Shown: positions 44,693-54,036 of the stretch, piece after piece | Position numbering within the stretch: the stretch's first letter is position 1 | Layout of the letters: every line of letters begins with the position of its first letter | Assembly (NCBI RefSeq): GCF_900167045.1 | Contig: NZ_FUXJ01000002.1 | Span: forward strand, 277,122 to 341,121 | Source: Legionella maceachernii | GTDB lineage: Bacteria > Pseudomonadota > Gammaproteobacteria > Legionellales > Legionellaceae | Length of the DNA stretch: 64,000 nucleotides | Direction: 5' to 3' | Notes under the pieces: generated by a model | The model's database searches: none | What the model was told of the DNA's origin: nothing | What the model saw: only the letters and a program-made list of their open reading frames with translations | Program-made: the position numbers and the translations under genes

Positions 44693-46201
44693 ATGAAAAT
44701 AGCGAGAATAGATTTGAATAAAATTATCCTGATTCTTATGTTACTACTATGTAACGAATGCTTGTCTGCAGAGAGCATCGGTGTAAAAACAATAAAACCG
44801 GATCCTATTACCCAAGTGAAGAAACAGGAAAGAGTTCGCTTGCCCTCCTATGAACAGAAAGTGAGTAAGCATAAGCTCATTTCTTTAAATTTTCAGAATA
44901 TTAAAGTGAGGGCTGTTCTGCAATTGTTGGCTGATTTTACTGGAATAAATATAGTAGTAAGTGATAAAGTAACAGGTAATATTAGCGTATGTTTGGATAA
45001 TATTCCTTGGAACCAGGCATTGGATATTATTCTTACAACTCGATCGTTGAGTAAACGAAAAATAGGTAATGTGATGTTTGTAGCTCCTGTTGATGAAATC
45101 ATAGAGCTTGAAAAAAAAGAATTTAATAGGGAGAATGATCGTAGAAACTGGGCACCGCTTCGATCAGATTTATTACAAATTAACTATGCAAAAGCAGTTG
45201 ATATTGTTAATTTATTAAAAGATCCAAAAATGCCACTGTTATCTCCTCGAGGTAGCGCAAGTGTGGATCCTAGAACCAACACAATTTGGTTGCAGGATAT
45301 TAAAGCTCATCTTGAAAAAATAAGAGAGCTGGTGCAACGCCTCGACGTGCCTGTTAAACAGGTCCTCATTGAGGCTCGCATCGTGAATGCAACGAAGGAT
45401 TTTGCTAGGGATTTGGGCGTCCGTTTTGGTGTATCTGGGCCGACTCATTTAGTGGGTCGATTAAAGGGCATGAAGCAGTCATTGCCATCGAGTGGATTGA
45501 AAGAAGAGGTTCCTTTGGCCGAGCGCCTCAATCTTGATCTGGCTGCAGTACCTATTTCAGCCTCTCCAGCCTCGGTTGGCATTGCATTAGCTAAATTGGG
45601 TAATGGTATACTTCTCGATCTTGAGCTCTCTGCACTTGAGAGCGAAGGAAAGGGTGAAATCATTGCTAATCCCAGGCTAATAACAACGAATCAGCAGACA
45701 GCTGTTATTGAATCAGGGGAGGAAATACCATATCAGGAAGCGACATTAAGTGGGGCAACCGCTGTCGCATTCAAGAAAGCAGTACTAAGCTTAAAGGTGA
45801 CACCGCAAATTACACCAGACAGTAAAATTTTAATGGATTTACAGATCAGTCAAGATATACCGTCTGTCAAGGTATTTAATGGCGTTCCTTCCATTTTAAC
45901 AAAAGAAATACAGACAAGTGTCCTAATTAATGATGGACAAACCGTTGTTTTAGGAGGTATTTATAAACGAGATAAGTACAATGCACTAAATCGTGTTCCC
46001 TTCCTAGGAGAATTGCCTGTTGTCGGGCGATTATTTAGAAATAGCATAACCGCAGTTAAAAATGAAGAGTTGCTCATTTTCATTACTCCTAGGATAATAA
46101 CGAACAACTTGTCAGTAGTAACGGTGGAAAAGCAAAGGCAAGCGATTGCAGGAGGTGTTAAGTTGGACAAGTTTGGTAAGCGAGTAGGGTCAATTCACTA
46201 A
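44693..46201 (+). CDS. pilQ: Type IV pilus secretin PilQ (short form)
   Basis: PilQ is the outer-membrane secretin through which pili emerge. The protein has a signal peptide (about 1-26, ending CLSAES), a short linker and an STN-type domain (ISLNFQNIKVRAVLQLLADF). An N1 domain follows (DLLQINYAKAVDIVNLL), then the secretin core with VKQVLIEARIVNAT, VPFLGELPVVGRLFRN and NEELLIFITPRI. At 502 residues it lacks the N-terminal AMIN domains of longer ~700-residue PilQ proteins, which bind peptidoglycan. The core looks complete. It is the last gene of the pil operon; aroK follows after 125 bases. Confidence 0.95.
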   Translation: MKIARIDLNKIILILMLLLCNECLSAESIGVKTIKPDPITQVKKQERVRLPSYEQKVSKHKLISLNFQNIKVRAVLQLLADFTGINIVVSDKVTGNISVCLDNIPWNQALDIILTTRSLSKRKIGNVMFVAPVDEIIELEKKEFNRENDRRNWAPLRSDLLQINYAKAVDIVNLLKDPKMPLLSPRGSASVDPRTNTIWLQDIKAHLEKIRELVQRLDVPVKQVLIEARIVNATKDFARDLGVRFGVSGPTHLVGRLKGMKQSLPSSGLKEEVPLAERLNLDLAAVPISASPASVGIALAKLGNGILLDLELSALESEGKGEIIANPRLITTNQQTAVIESGEEIPYQEATLSGATAVAFKKAVLSLKVTPQITPDSKILMDLQISQDIPSVKVFNGVPSILTKEIQTSVLINDGQTVVLGGIYKRDKYNALNRVPFLGELPVVGRLFRNSITAVKNEELLIFITPRIITNNLSVVTVEKQRQAIAGGVKLDKFGKRVGSIH

Positions 46202-46326
46202 GTAATGTCTCTAGAGATATTGCTCAGTTCATTTGAATAATCGATGAAGACCTTTTAGCGTACTAGTTAATCGAATCTGGGGTTGATTTTTCCCCATGTT
46301 TACAGTCAAGGGGTATGTAATTAAAA

Positions 46327-46854
46327 ATGAGCATAGTTAAAGTACGAAATATATTTCTAATTGGGCCGATGGGAGCAGGTAAGAGTACAATTGGCCGTAC
46401 TTTGGCAAAAGAGCTCAAGCTTGAGTTCTATGATTCTGACGAAGTGATTGAAGAACGCGCAGGGGCGGATATTTCCTGGATTTTTGATATTGAAGGAGAA
46501 GAAGGTTTTCGTCGTCGAGAGCAGAAAGTAATTGATGAATTAACGCAAAAAACGAATATTGTCTTAGCGACTGGTGGCGGCGTCGTCATGACCCCTGAAA
46601 ACAGAAATGCGCTCGCAGGTCGCGGTACAGTGATTTATCTTAAGACCTCCATACAGCAACAATATGAGCGAACAAAACGTGATACTAAACGTCCACTGCT
46701 GCAAACGGATGACTTAGAAAGCAGATTGGCCATGCTGCGTGATGAGAGGGAGCCATTCTATGACGAATTGGCAGATATTAGTTTCGAAACGGATAAACTC
46801 ACGGTTAAAGCAGTAGCTAACAACATTATTAAATATATCTATGGCGAAATTTAA
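46327..46854 (+). CDS. aroK: Shikimate kinase AroK
   Basis: AroK phosphorylates shikimate at the 3-hydroxyl with ATP in aromatic amino-acid synthesis. The 175 residues show Walker [13 protein letters not shown] near 12, the shikimate-binding [14 protein letters not shown] block, ATGGGVVM and the lid arginine in KRPLLQTDD. Length fits. It overlaps aroB by 14 bases and follows the pil operon as in many gammaproteobacteria. Confidence 0.97.
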   Translation: MSIVKVRNIFLIGPMGAGKSTIGRTLAKELKLEFYDSDEVIEERAGADISWIFDIEGEEGFRRREQKVIDELTQKTNIVLATGGGVVMTPENRNALAGRGTVIYLKTSIQQQYERTKRDTKRPLLQTDDLESRLAMLRDEREPFYDELADISFETDKLTVKAVANNIIKYIYGEI

Positions 46855-47947
46855 GTTACATCAAGAGCTGATTATTCGCCTACCAGGACATGAGTATCCT
46901 ATTCTGATTGGGCATAATGCGTTAACCGACGAAAATCTGTTTCATCGTTACGTGTTGTCTAAGCAAGTACTCATCGTGACTAATACAACAGTCGCTCCCA
47001 TTTATCTTGGATTTTTAAAAGCGGTGTTTGCTGATAGGCAATGCGATACTGTTATTCTTGAAGACGGAGAGGCCTTTAAAAATCAGCAAAGCTTATTTAC
47101 TATTTATGATGCTTTGATAGCAAAGCATCATCACCGGGATACCACCTTAATTGCTCTAGGAGGAGGAGTTGTTGGGGATATAACAGGATTTGCTGCAGCG
47201 ACCTATCAACGTGGTGTTCGATTCCTGCAAATACCTACTACGTTACTTGCTCAAGTTGACGCATCGATTGGAGGAAAAACGGCGATAAATCATCCTCAAG
47301 CAAAAAACATGATCGGTAGTTTTCATCAACCGAGTGCTGTTATTATCGATTTGAATACGCTTAAGACACTCCCTTTACGAGAGTTCCGCGCTGGCCTTGC
47401 TGAGGTCATTAAGCATGCCTTACTCGCCGGCGGTGAATTTCTTAATCTTGTTTATGCTGCTTTGGAAGAGGGGCTAGATTCCAACCATTCGGCCCAACTA
47501 CCCGAAGTCATTAGTCAGAGTTGTCGAATTAAAGCGGACATTGTCCAGGCAGATGAACGAGAAGCAGGGCAGCGTGCTTTATTAAATCTCGGTCATACTT
47601 TTGCGCATGCGCTTGAAGCTTATACTCATTATGAGCGGTGGTTGCATGGAGAAGCTGTTGCAATTGGACTTTATTGTGCTGCTTTGCTTTCTTATCAGCT
47701 CGGTTTACTCGAAGAAAAAGCATTACAATTCGTTGATAAGCTATTGATGATGGCTAAATTACCACGCAGAATTCCTGCTGATATTGACCTAAATGAGTTA
47801 CGTGCATTAATGTCACAAGATAAAAAAATTAAAAATAAGCACTTGCGCTTTATATTGATGAGCTCAATGGGAAATTGTCACATTCAAGACAATGTACCGG
47901 AAGATAGTTTGCGTTTATCATTACAAAGTGCAGTTGAAGGAGATTAG
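46841..47947 (+). CDS. aroB: 3-dehydroquinate synthase AroB
   Basis: AroB converts DAHP to 3-dehydroquinate with NAD+ and a divalent metal. The 368 residues carry EDGEAFKN near 76, the [19 protein letters not shown] nucleotide loop near 105, [20 protein letters not shown] and the metal-binding histidines in [11 protein letters not shown] and [10 protein letters not shown]. All usual active-site residues are present. It is coupled to aroK by overlap, and damX follows immediately. Confidence 0.97.
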   Translation: MAKFKLHQELIIRLPGHEYPILIGHNALTDENLFHRYVLSKQVLIVTNTTVAPIYLGFLKAVFADRQCDTVILEDGEAFKNQQSLFTIYDALIAKHHHRDTTLIALGGGVVGDITGFAAATYQRGVRFLQIPTTLLAQVDASIGGKTAINHPQAKNMIGSFHQPSAVIIDLNTLKTLPLREFRAGLAEVIKHALLAGGEFLNLVYAALEEGLDSNHSAQLPEVISQSCRIKADIVQADEREAGQRALLNLGHTFAHALEAYTHYERWLHGEAVAIGLYCAALLSYQLGLLEEKALQFVDKLLMMAKLPRRIPADIDLNELRALMSQDKKIKNKHLRFILMSSMGNCHIQDNVPEDSLRLSLQSAVEGD

Positions 47948-47948
47948 C

Positions 47949-49409
47949 ATGCAAAATGAGGCAATTGAGCCAGGCATCAAGGAGGGGGATAACCCAGTTG
48001 CCAAGCAAATTTTTAAGCCCAGTTCTTGGCTTACCAAGATTGATTATATTAATCACCTTGTCTTATTTAATAATGTCATAATAGCAGTTTTGGCCGAGCG
48101 AGGCGCTGGTAAAACGACTTTTGCTGAGCTGCTGCAATTAAGTCTTAATTCGCCAATTAAAACGCATCTGATAAAGGCGGTGGCGCCTTTTTCACAGGAA
48201 GATTTCTTAACACAGCTGGATGCAGTATTCCATTTTCGCATTGATTCAGAAATTAACCTTGCAAAATTAGTGAATCAAATTAATGATAGAAAGGTGCATG
48301 TGCTTATTATCATCGATGATGCGCACAATTTATCAGATTCTTTTTTGCAAGAAGCTTTATTGGAACTCAAACATCAAGGAGACAATGGCTTCTTTCACCT
48401 TTGTTTCATTTCTGATTTTTCATTAGTTACAAGTTTAAATAAGCTGGAACCCAATTTAATTCATACTTTAGAGCCTGGTGTTTTAACAGAAGCAGAAACA
48501 AAAACGTACGTGTTGAATTCATTACCCTTCACTAAAGTCCTCGATAAGTCAATGAGTGAGAAGCGGTTAGAGCAATTTTATCAGCTAACCGGCGGTAATA
48601 TCGCTCGGATCAACACGCATATGAGGGATTATTTTTGTTCTGAATCTGAACAATTAATTGAACGACACAAATCATTTATTAGGAATATGGGGTTCTTAGC
48701 GATTGCCGCCATTGCTTTACTGGCTTCGTCTTATCTGTGGCAAAATCAGTTTCTACCTTCCTCCGCAAGTTTTCAAGATGAGATGGAGTACGATGTCTCC
48801 GAGCTTGTTGCAGAAGTGAGTCAACCTTTACCTTCTTTAGTCCCTATAATTCCTGCTATTGAGAAAGAACCGGTTTTGGTGAGTCAATTACCGGATATTA
48901 ATCAAGCCTTTGCCAGTAGACCCAGTGAAATACCAGGGTGGTTAACGGCTTCAGTAAGACAGCAAGTGCAACCCTCCCCTAAACGGGTGCTGGATTTTGC
49001 AATTGATGAAGATGAAAACAATGACTCATTAGTGGTTAGAGATAGGGTGGTTGTGATTCCAAAAACGTTGCATCCAACAAATCCAATGCCAAAAGTTGCT
49101 TCTGCAAAACAACCTCCAAATAATTTAAAAAAGGTTGCAAAAGTAAATGCCAAAAAAGGTCAATTTACTATACAGGTATTAGCCAGTCGTAAGCGAGATG
49201 ACGTCATGCATTTTGTGAATAGCCATAAGATGACTGCGAATGCAAAAATTCGCTTAACCAAACGGGATGGTTTGGATTGGTACGTATTGACCATTGGTGA
49301 GTTTGGTCAAGTAGAGCAAGCCCAAGCTGCAATCAAAATGCTACCTACTGAGCTTGCGAAATTTAATCCTTGGATTAGACCAGTCGGCTCCTTAAAGGCA
49401 ATTGGCTAA
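47949..49409 (+). CDS. damX: DamX-like protein: AAA ATPase and SPOR domain
   Basis: DamX is a bitopic division-associated protein whose SPOR domain binds denuded septal glycan. The start giving MQNEAIEPGIKEG overlaps no gene and lies behind GAAGGAG at the aroB end. The ExeA-like ATPase domain has LAERGAGKTTFAELL (Walker A) near 46 and VLIIIDDAHN (Walker B) near 115. A membrane helix (about 238-256, NMGFLAIAAIALLASSYLWQ) follows, then a Pro/Ser/Lys-rich linker and a C-terminal SPOR domain (about 410-486, FTIQVLASRKRDDVMHF). The order aroK-aroB-damX matches E. coli, where dam follows; here dam is missing and pnuC is next on the other strand. Confidence 0.92.
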   Translation: MQNEAIEPGIKEGDNPVAKQIFKPSSWLTKIDYINHLVLFNNVIIAVLAERGAGKTTFAELLQLSLNSPIKTHLIKAVAPFSQEDFLTQLDAVFHFRIDSEINLAKLVNQINDRKVHVLIIIDDAHNLSDSFLQEALLELKHQGDNGFFHLCFISDFSLVTSLNKLEPNLIHTLEPGVLTEAETKTYVLNSLPFTKVLDKSMSEKRLEQFYQLTGGNIARINTHMRDYFCSESEQLIERHKSFIRNMGFLAIAAIALLASSYLWQNQFLPSSASFQDEMEYDVSELVAEVSQPLPSLVPIIPAIEKEPVLVSQLPDINQAFASRPSEIPGWLTASVRQQVQPSPKRVLDFAIDEDENNDSLVVRDRVVVIPKTLHPTNPMPKVASAKQPPNNLKKVAKVNAKKGQFTIQVLASRKRDDVMHFVNSHKMTANAKIRLTKRDGLDWYVLTIGEFGQVEQAQAAIKMLPTELAKFNPWIRPVGSLKAIG

Positions 49410-49512
49410 AAGAGTACATGAGATTGGCTTTGTGCAAACATTGGGCTCTGTTTCCTCCTCACTTGGGCTGAATCATCTACACATCCCTGAAACCCAGTCC
49501 AGCAGCGCTCGG

Positions 49513-49585
49513 CGTCCCGCGGCTTGTCCGTGGGATTCAGGAGCACTGCGCTAAAAGGCTAGATCTGCGGACAAGGGGGCGTAAG
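49513..49585. repeat. Pair of REP-like repeats in the damX-pnuC gap
   Basis: TCCCGCGGCTTGTCCGTGGGA (about 49515-49535) is an imperfect palindrome. An inverted relative, CTGCGGACAAGGGGGCGTAA, lies at 49565-49584. Both share GGCTTGTCCG or its complement with copies at 12725 and 33037. The cluster lies between convergent genes and may end transcripts. Confidence 0.55.
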
Positions 49586-49596
49586 CAAACAGGTGA

Positions 49597-50199
49597 TCAA
49601 GAGACAGCTCGCTTGGGTTGGACCAAGGCCCAATCTCCATTATTGCTTAACTTAACTGGATTGCGTCTCCACCATGTTAAATAGCCAATTGCAGCCATTC
49701 CCATGTACACAAGCATGAGTAGGAAATGAAAAGGCAATTGCTTGTGCAAGTACATGTAAGCATAAATGACATCGGTAAAAAACCAAAAAATCCAAGTAGC
49801 GATTGCTTTGTAACACATTAACCATTGTGCAGCTAAGCTTAGTGAGGTAGTGAGCGCATCGAGTATTATTACATCAGAGCGGGTAAACATAACAAGCAAA
49901 GTACTTATCAGTAGGAAGCAACTCGGGAGCAAGACTAACAGTAAATACCAATGTTTTTTAGAAAGGGATCGAATGTTTTCTCGTTGCGGAGTTGGATTTT
50001 GCCAGACATACCACCCATAGCAAGTGCTAAAAAAATAAAAGGATTCGAGGATCATGTCGGCATAGATACCTTTTTGCCAATAGAGAAAAGCATTAAGACA
50101 TGTAGCGAACAAGCTCGTTAACCAAGCTTTGCTATCAAGGCGAATGAAATAATAAGTGGATAAAAGTGAAATAATTGCACCAAGTATGTCTAACAGCAT
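49597..50199 (-). CDS. pnuC: Nicotinamide riboside transporter PnuC
   Basis: PnuC is a SWEET-like inner-membrane facilitator that brings nicotinamide riboside into the cell for NAD synthesis. The 200-residue protein has about seven membrane helices, with the ILESFYFFSTCYGWYVWQNP segment near 52 (the PnuC WxxWxxP-type block) and a C-terminal WIFWFFTDVIYAYMYL. The start could be the ATG at 50199 (MLLDILGAIISLLS) or two codons earlier at 50205. No NadR gene is nearby. It is a single gene convergent with damX. Confidence 0.9.
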   Translation of the reverse strand: MLLDILGAIISLLSTYYFIRLDSKAWLTSLFATCLNAFLYWQKGIYADMILESFYFFSTCYGWYVWQNPTPQRENIRSLSKKHWYLLLVLLPSCFLLISTLLVMFTRSDVIILDALTTSLSLAAQWLMCYKAIATWIFWFFTDVIYAYMYLHKQLPFHFLLMLVYMGMAAIGYLTWWRRNPVKLSNNGDWALVQPKRAVS

Positions 50200-50453
50200 A
50201 AACAATTCTCTACGAGGGCGTGACCTGAGCCTATTAAGGGTTATAAAATTGGCCGCTTTTTTGCATAATTTTTTCAGCTAAATTTTATGAAAAAGTCAAC
50301 ACTAATATATCAATGGATTTAGCATTACCTACCTTACGCTTTGGGCAAATTTTATAGTAAACTGACAAAGGTGGGAATAAAAAATTTCTGTTATCTTTAT
50401 CCCTAGAGTGTAACCGCGCTCTAGTGAATTTGAGGTTTGCAAGGAGAGAGAAC

Positions 50454-50891
50454 ATGTATAAAAGGGTATTATTCGCGACTGATTTCGATGAGGTAGGAAT
50501 TAGAGCCGCGCATAAAGCAAAGAAAATTGCTGATGAAAATCAAGCAGAATTATATCTCGTTCATGTTGTTGAGCCGATTCCTGCCTATGCTTATCCAGGA
50601 TTTGCTGGATTTGCTGAAGTTGAAGTGTCAATACGCGAGCAAGCCGAGAAAGAATTAGCCACGCTAGCTAAGCAGTTGGGAGTGGATGAAAAGCATTGCA
50701 TGATTGAATTTGGTTCCACAAAGAACGAAATTCTTCGTGTCGCTCAAGAAAAGAAAATTGACTTGATAGTGACTGGCAGTCATGGGAAACATGGGTTAGC
50801 CCTACTCCTTGGCTCTACTGCTAATGCCATTCTTCACGGGGCAGAATGCGATGTGTTGATTGTACGTCCAATGCCTTCACATGCAAAATAA
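50454..50891 (+). CDS. Universal stress protein (UspA family), copy 1
   Basis: A 145-residue UspA-fold protein. It begins MYKRVLFATDFDEVG behind AAGGAGAG; a longer frame from 50424 was rejected. The ATP-binding pattern G-2x-G-9x-G(S/T) appears as TGSHGKHGLALLLGSTANAI near 110, so it is an ATP-binding type. UspA proteins accumulate on starvation, low oxygen or other stress, usually as dimers in the cytoplasm. A hairpin terminator follows, so it is likely monocistronic. A second, diverged copy lies 123 bases downstream. Confidence 0.94.
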   Translation: MYKRVLFATDFDEVGIRAAHKAKKIADENQAELYLVHVVEPIPAYAYPGFAGFAEVEVSIREQAEKELATLAKQLGVDEKHCMIEFGSTKNEILRVAQEKKIDLIVTGSHGKHGLALLLGSTANAILHGAECDVLIVRPMPSHAK

Positions 50892-50896
50892 ACATC

Positions 50897-50926
50897 GGGT
50901 GTTGATCTCTATTGGGATTAACACCC
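50897..50926 (+). terminator. Intrinsic-terminator-like hairpin after the first uspA
   Basis: GGGTGTTGATC (50897-50907) pairs with GATTAACACCC (50916-50926) with one G:T wobble over eight bases, starting five bases after the stop codon. The U-tract is poor. Confidence 0.6.
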
Positions 50927-51014
50927 CAATCTATAGCCCTCCAGCGTCATTTCAAAAATGAGCCTAAGCTATACTGTTCACTAGGACCTGAATAAATGCA
51001 TAAATGGGGCTGCG

Positions 51015-51464
51015 ATGATCTATCAACGCATTATGGTCGCTGTGGATGGAAGCGAAATTTCCTATTTAGCTTTGCAAGAAGCCATTCGATTAGCTAAGGA
51101 TCAACATGCAGAACTACGTATTGTGCATGTTATTGATGAAAGTATCGTTTATACCACTGAAAGTCATGTTGATTATGCTTCTCTTTGGCAAGTCTATCGT
51201 GAAGAAGGCTTGAAATTTTTAGATAAACTGAGCGAAGAGATTCGCAAAGCGCAGATTGCATTTGACTGCAAATTAGTTGAGTTAAAGCCTTTTTCAGGGA
51301 AGCTTGCTGAAAAAATTGTTGAAGAAGTTAAAGTGTGGCTTGCCGATTTGCTTGTTTTGGGTACTCATGGCCGACGCGGTTTAAATCATTTCATTTTAGG
51401 GAGCGTAGCAGAGAGTGTCATCAGAATTGCACCGACCCCTGTCTTACTCATTCGAGGTCGATGA
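51015..51464 (+). CDS. Universal stress protein (UspA family), copy 2
   Basis: A 149-residue UspA-fold protein. It starts MIYQRIMVAVDGSEISYLAL, with the DGS nucleotide-binding turn, and ends LGTHGRRGLNHFILGSVAES followed by APTPVLLIRGR, the complete ATP-binding signature. It is only distantly similar to the copy at 50454. It heads a region with an alpha/beta hydrolase, a phosphoribosyltransferase and a zinc alcohol dehydrogenase, a set often found together in stress or dormancy loci. Confidence 0.94.
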   Translation: MIYQRIMVAVDGSEISYLALQEAIRLAKDQHAELRIVHVIDESIVYTTESHVDYASLWQVYREEGLKFLDKLSEEIRKAQIAFDCKLVELKPFSGKLAEKIVEEVKVWLADLLVLGTHGRRGLNHFILGSVAESVIRIAPTPVLLIRGR

Positions 51465-51525
51465 AACCTCTTTTAAAATAGATTACTCTTCTTCATCCCG
51501 CGGGACATCAAGTAAAGAAGAGGGC

Positions 51526-52185
51526 CTAGATCAAGTGCTTCATAAACCATATTTTCGCTAAATTGGCGACTATATCCAAGGCGCCGGGCTCTTCAAAAAG
51601 ATGAGTCGCACCGGGAACTATTTCCAGTTTTTTAATGCAGTTCATTTGTGCCATGGCTTCTTGGTTCATCTCAATCACCACTTCATCATTCCCCCCCACG
51701 ATTAAAAGCGTAGGTGCTTTTAGCAAGGGTAGACTATCACCTGCTAAATCGGGTCTTCCCCCACGAGAAACAACTGCTTTAACGTATTGAGGTCTTCTTG
51801 CAGCCGCTACAATCGCTGCTCCTCCCCCTGTGCTGGCCCCAAAATACCCAAAATTTAAAGAATAATCACTGAGCTCATCTGAGCACCAATGGGTCGTGTC
51901 AAGCAAACGAGAGGCAAGAAAGGGAATGTCAAAACGAAATTCGCGAGTGAAATTGTCAATGGCATCTTCTTCGGGTGTTAATAAATCAAACAATAACGTG
52001 GCTAACTTTGCTTTATTGAAGACTTTAGCGACGTATTGGTTACGCACACTCAAACGACTACTGCCACTGCCATGCGCAAATAACACCAGGCCTATGCATT
52101 CTTTGGGTATATGTAAAATCCCATTAAGTTCGGCTTCAGCAATGGGAATAGCAATAGCGTGGTCGATACCTGCAGTAAAACTCAT
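51526..52185 (-). CDS. Alpha/beta hydrolase (dienelactone-hydrolase-like)
   Basis: A 219-residue cytosolic alpha/beta hydrolase. The start giving MSFTAGIDHAIAIP follows AAGGATG; the longer frame overlaps the phosphoribosyltransferase gene and was rejected. The catalytic triad can be read as Ser in GASTGGG near 106, Asp in GGNDEVV near 162 and His in GATHLFEEPG near 194, with the oxyanion HGSGSSR loop near 36. This subfamily is often fused to or encoded next to a phosphoribosyltransferase, exactly as here: its ATG is ten bases after that gene's stop. The natural substrate is unknown. Confidence 0.9.
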   Translation of the reverse strand: MSFTAGIDHAIAIPIAEAELNGILHIPKECIGLVLFAHGSGSSRLSVRNQYVAKVFNKAKLATLLFDLLTPEEDAIDNFTREFRFDIPFLASRLLDTTHWCSDELSDYSLNFGYFGASTGGGAAIVAAARRPQYVKAVVSRGGRPDLAGDSLPLLKAPTLLIVGGNDEVVIEMNQEAMAQMNCIKKLEIVPGATHLFEEPGALDIVANLAKIWFMKHLI

Positions 52186-52195
52186 AAGTTCATCC

Positions 52196-52858
52196 TTAAG
52201 CTGATGGATTCGGGAAGGTTTGGTTCGCTTTGGTAAGCAGTGTAAATACTTCCTCATCCGTTGTTTGAGTAAAATCTTCATACCACAAACCCACGGCATA
52301 AAAATTAATGGGTCTAAGCGGACAAATCAATTTATCAGCTAATCCTATTAACTCTTCGCAAGTTGATCGAGCAGCGACAGGTACTGCAACGATAATCGAA
52401 GAGGGGTGTAATTGACGTATTGCCTTCAGCGCAGCAAACAGGGTTGCACCCGTTGCTACGCCGTCATCGACAAGAATAACCGTCTTATGGTTGAGTTGCA
52501 GGGGAGGCTTATCTTGGCGGTACACAGACTCACGTCGTTTAAGCTCAGCTTCTTCCGCATTGATCGCGCGTTGGATAGCCGTCTCAGGCAAATTTAAAGA
52601 ATCGATGATTTGGTGATTAAAAAAAACGATTCCGCCAGTCGCAATGGCACCCATTGCAAGTTCCTCATGTCCTGGAACCCCCAATTTCCGAACAATAAAA
52701 ACATCAAGAGGGATTGAAAGAGTCGCTGCTATTTCATAAGCGACAGGAACGCCACCGCGGGGTAAAGCTAATACAATGGTATTTGGCTTGTTTGCATAGT
52801 CTTTTAGTAGCCCGGCAAGCATTGTCCCTGCTTCGTATCGGTCGATGTATTTTTCCAT
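52196..52858 (-). CDS. Phosphoribosyltransferase-domain protein
   Basis: A 220-residue protein of the PRTase fold. It starts MEKYIDRYEAGTMLAGLL, contains VLALPRGGVPVAYEIA near 30 and the PRPP loop VILVDDGVATGATLFAAL near 128. It belongs to the uncharacterised group found with the alpha/beta hydrolase downstream, not to Apt, Hpt or Upp. The ribosome site AGGATGAG is good. The pair forms an operon on the minus strand, divergent from the alcohol dehydrogenase gene. The reaction is unknown. Confidence 0.92.
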   Translation of the reverse strand: MEKYIDRYEAGTMLAGLLKDYANKPNTIVLALPRGGVPVAYEIAATLSIPLDVFIVRKLGVPGHEELAMGAIATGGIVFFNHQIIDSLNLPETAIQRAINAEEAELKRRESVYRQDKPPLQLNHKTVILVDDGVATGATLFAALKAIRQLHPSSIIVAVPVAARSTCEELIGLADKLICPLRPINFYAVGLWYEDFTQTTDEEVFTLLTKANQTFPNPSA

Positions 52859-52941
52859 ATCATCTCATCCTAATTTCTAAAAGAATTATGCGTATTGTAT
52901 TATTCTTATAAAGTATAGCTTGGTTAAAATAAGGACGTTTC

Positions 52942-53925
52942 ATGCATGCAATGCTCATGCGAAAACCACGGCAACCACTAGTGTATGCTGAGGTCGAAAA
53001 GCCTAAACCGCAACCGCATCAAATGCGCATTAAGGTGAGTGCTTGTGGAATTTGTCGTACTGATTTACATGTTGTCGATGGCGAGCTAGAAAATCCTAAG
53101 CTTCCTCTCATTCCAGGGCATCAAATTGTGGGGCATATTGACGCACTCGGTAAGAAAGTCAAAGGATTTGAACTTGGCCAGCGAGTTGGGGTTCCCTGGT
53201 TGGGTGGGAGCTGTGGAACGTGCCCATTTTGTTTATCAGGACGTGAAAATCTTTGCGATCAAGCTCGCTTCACCGGTTATCAGATTGACGGTGGCTTTGC
53301 AGAGTATTGCGTAGCTGATGCGCATTTCTGCTTTCCAATACCAGCAGGCTACCCTGATTATCAAGCTGCACCTTTATTTTGCGCAGGATTGATTGGTTAT
53401 CGTGCTCTTTTAAAAGCCGGCAAAGCAAAACATTTAGGGTTATATGGCTTTGGTGCCGCAGCGCATATTTTGATACAAGTCGCTCGCCATCAAGATCAAG
53501 AAGTCTATGCATTCACCAGCCCTGGTGATCGTGCTGCACAAGAGTTTGCTTATCAATTAGGAGCAACTTGGGCGGGAGATTCAGCGCAAAAATCGCCGCA
53601 ACTCCTTGAAGCCGCGATAATATTTGCTCCAATAGGTGACCTTGTTCCACTGGCGCTTCGTAACACAGCAAAAGGAGGAACGGTAGTCTGCGCAGGCATT
53701 CATATGAGTGATATCCCAAGTTTTCCTTATGCTATCCTTTGGGGGGAGCGTACGTTATGTTCTGTGGCCAATCTAACACGAAAAGATGGTGAAGAATTCT
53801 TATCTTTAGCACCTCAAATTCCAATCAAAACAGAGGTTCATACTTATCCTTTACGTGAGGTGAATCGAGCACTTGACGATCTTCGTCATGGACGGTTTAC
53901 TGGTGCTGCAGTGATCACAATCTGA
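52942..53925 (+). CDS. Zinc-dependent alcohol dehydrogenase
   Basis: A 327-residue medium-chain dehydrogenase. Catalytic zinc ligands lie in SACGICRTDLHVVDGE near 36 and in GHQIVGH near 59. The four-cysteine structural zinc lobe is CGTCPFCLSGRENLC near 92-106. The Rossmann motif LYGFGAAAHILIQVA is near 168; the last Gly is Ala-shifted compared with the usual GxGxxG. It is of the AdhA type that oxidises or reduces short alcohols and aldehydes. The first ATG is used because AAGGACG precedes it. It is divergent from the PRTase-hydrolase pair, and the whole group suggests a redox-stress response. Confidence 0.92.
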   Translation: MHAMLMRKPRQPLVYAEVEKPKPQPHQMRIKVSACGICRTDLHVVDGELENPKLPLIPGHQIVGHIDALGKKVKGFELGQRVGVPWLGGSCGTCPFCLSGRENLCDQARFTGYQIDGGFAEYCVADAHFCFPIPAGYPDYQAAPLFCAGLIGYRALLKAGKAKHLGLYGFGAAAHILIQVARHQDQEVYAFTSPGDRAAQEFAYQLGATWAGDSAQKSPQLLEAAIIFAPIGDLVPLALRNTAKGGTVVCAGIHMSDIPSFPYAILWGERTLCSVANLTRKDGEEFLSLAPQIPIKTEVHTYPLREVNRALDDLRHGRFTGAAVITI

Positions 53926-54036
53926 GCGTAAATTTAGTCTTTTACTCTGGAGTTTGAGTGTGTTATTAAAAAACTCCTTCTCTTTAAAGATTATTTTTTC
54001 CATAATACGAGCGATTTTTACGCTTAAGGAACCATT

